Assembly (NCBI GenBank): GCA_903858635.1
Contig: CAIOJO010000253.1
Coordinates: 1-51,766 of the forward strand
DNA from: an uncultured Telmatospirillum sp.
GTDB taxonomy: Bacteria > Pseudomonadota > Alphaproteobacteria > Rhodospirillales > Magnetospirillaceae
Length of the DNA stretch: 51,766 nt
Direction: 5' to 3'
Position numbers and translations under genes: made by a program. Positions 51,147 through 51,766 of the stretch are shown in pieces; position 1 is the stretch's first letter, and the number at the start of each line of letters is the position of its first letter. The notes below the pieces were generated by a model. It was not told the origin of the DNA. It searched no databases and was given only the letters and a program-made list of their open reading frames with translations.

Positions 51147-51639
51147 AATGGCGGACCCAGTCTTGCCCGAACTTTCGCTGCAGTTCGCTGGCGAAAACGA
51201 CGCTTTCGCGTCCGGAAGCAAATATTCGCAGGAGAGGCCCCAAGGCAGTCAGGTCGGTGTCCAAGACTACCGACTCGCCGGTGGCGCGCTTGACCAGGAC
51301 CGAACGTTTCAAGCGTCGCGATATCGGCAATGAGCCCTTGATATAGGACCACTCCGTATCGGTCAGCGACCAGTCAGCGTAGTCTTCCTCGCGCGCCTGC
51401 ATGTTGGGAAAGAAGAAGACGGTCTGGCATTGGCCGCGAATGGCCTCCCCCATGCCTGCCTGGGCGATGGCCTCCGGCCGCTGAAAGGCCGAAATGACCG
51501 CCGCACCCCGCTTGCGATACTCCTGCAGCATGGTCAGGTAGTAGGTACGAAACATCGGGTGCCGAAGCATCGGCTCGGTTTCGTCAATGAAGATGAAGGC
51601 CGGCGCATTGAGTTCGGCAATGGTGGCACTGCTGTCCGG
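51130..51639 (-). pseudogene. virB4: virB4/trbE C-terminal fragment interrupted by an insertion
   Basis: The fragment encodes the last 169 residues of a VirB4/TrbE ATPase: FIFIDETEPMLRHPMF (Walker B region), VISAFQRPEAI and LDTDLTALGPLLRI. The open frame reads on upstream only to a TAA at 51640-51642, the stop of a transposase in the inserted sequence. The rest of virB4, including Walker A, lies beyond the right edge or is lost. It overlaps the VirB5-like gene. VirB4 powers assembly and transport; this copy should be inactive. Confidence 0.85.
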
Positions 51640-51766
51640 TTAAAACGCGAATAGATTCAATTGGTTAGTTATTTGCGAAGTATCGGGTTTGTATTCGTTG
51701 ATGGTAAGCGCTTGTTTCATATCGATTTTCTCGAAGAGGGTGACAGAAAAAATCTGTAGCAATGTG
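51625..51766. mobile_element. End of an IS4-like insertion sequence inside virB4 (partial)
   Basis: GC content falls sharply from about 51638 to the end of the window, unlike the GC-rich T4SS sequence to its left. The AT-rich part encodes a transposase tail. The true terminal repeat probably includes the CACTGCTGTCCGGTTAA-like stretch near 51627-51643. The exact junction and target-site duplication cannot be fixed without the other end. Confidence 0.65.
51640..51766 (-). CDS. IS4-type transposase, C-terminal 41 codons (partial)
   Basis: Read on the minus strand, the last part of the window translates to TLQIFSVTLFEKIDMKQALT and ends NQLNLFAF before TAA at 51640-51642. The SVTLFEK block and the QLNLF end are characteristic of the C-termini of IS4-family (DUF4372-type) transposases as I recall them. 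The protein starts outside the window. The low GC of the coding sequence supports recent acquisition relative to virB4. Confidence 0.68.
   Translation of the reverse strand, partial: TLLQIFSVTLFEKIDMKQALTINEYKPDTSQITNQLNLFAF

Noticed and set aside
1-51766. tRNA, rRNA or riboswitch genes
   Set aside because: I saw no cloverleaf or conserved rRNA/riboswitch core on either strand; a covariance-model search would be needed to exclude small RNAs.

Overview
The window is about 52 kb of GC-rich, densely coding DNA. High GC, a cNOR cluster (norCB, norQDEF) with nnrU, an oxygen-independent ubiquinone set (ubiT-ubiU-ubiV), a PAS/GGDEF/EAL protein and a class III nucleotide cyclase suggest a facultatively anaerobic or denitrifying alphaproteobacterium, plausibly of the Rhodospirillales/Magnetospirillum type. 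The taxonomic call is inference from gene content and composition.

Region 1 (1-1664) holds the end of an unidentified gene and a DUF4214-type surface or secreted protein whose 5' end looks incomplete. Region 2 (1665-18722) is an exopolysaccharide/O-antigen locus. It has a ligase/polymerase-like protein, a Wzx-like flippase, three glycosyltransferases, a Wzz/BY-kinase co-polymerase, a Tat-exported GH10 glycosidase, a sugar nucleotidylyltransferase with a sugar C-methyltransferase, UDP-glucose dehydrogenase followed by a UDP-xylose-synthase-like enzyme, a PIG-L deacetylase, and two paralogous proteins of unknown function. Strand changes divide it into blocks: minus 1665-13268, plus 13440-16584, minus 16611-18722.

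Region 3 (18921-25127) is a signalling cluster: a PAS/GGDEF/EAL protein, a membrane class III adenylate/guanylate cyclase, and a PAS histidine kinase that seems to start at CTG. Region 4 (25292-29974) is a quinone operon on the minus strand: COQ10-like START protein, MenA-like prenyltransferase, TlpA-like thioredoxin, UbiT, UbiU, UbiV. Region 5 (30070-36638) is NO respiration: nnrU on the minus strand, then norC-norB with a strong terminator, then norQ-norD-norE-norF. A TTG-N8-CAA site in the nnrU/norC divergent region fits an FNR/NnrR-family activator. Inverted palindromic repeats lie between ubiV and the kinase and between norB and norQ.

Region 6 (36654-51766) looks like an acquired element next to the nor cluster. 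It starts beside a histidine kinase reduced to its ATPase domain and a small coiled-coil protein. It then runs, all on the minus strand, through R64/thin-pilus-type genes (pilS, pilM, pilR, pilQ, pilP, pilO, pilN, pilL) directly joined to P-type T4SS genes (virB9, virB8, a virB7-like lipoprotein, three related VirB5-like periplasmic proteins, and the C-terminus of virB4). The virB4 gene is interrupted at the right edge by an AT-rich sequence that encodes the C-terminus of an IS4-like transposase. No virB10, virB11, virD4, prepilin peptidase, PilT or PilV is present in the window. The most novel-looking points are the single pilus/T4SS transcription unit in which a TcpQ-like protein and a secretin follow VirB9, the triplicated VirB5-like proteins, the xylose-linked polysaccharide hypothesis, and the CTG-initiated kinase.
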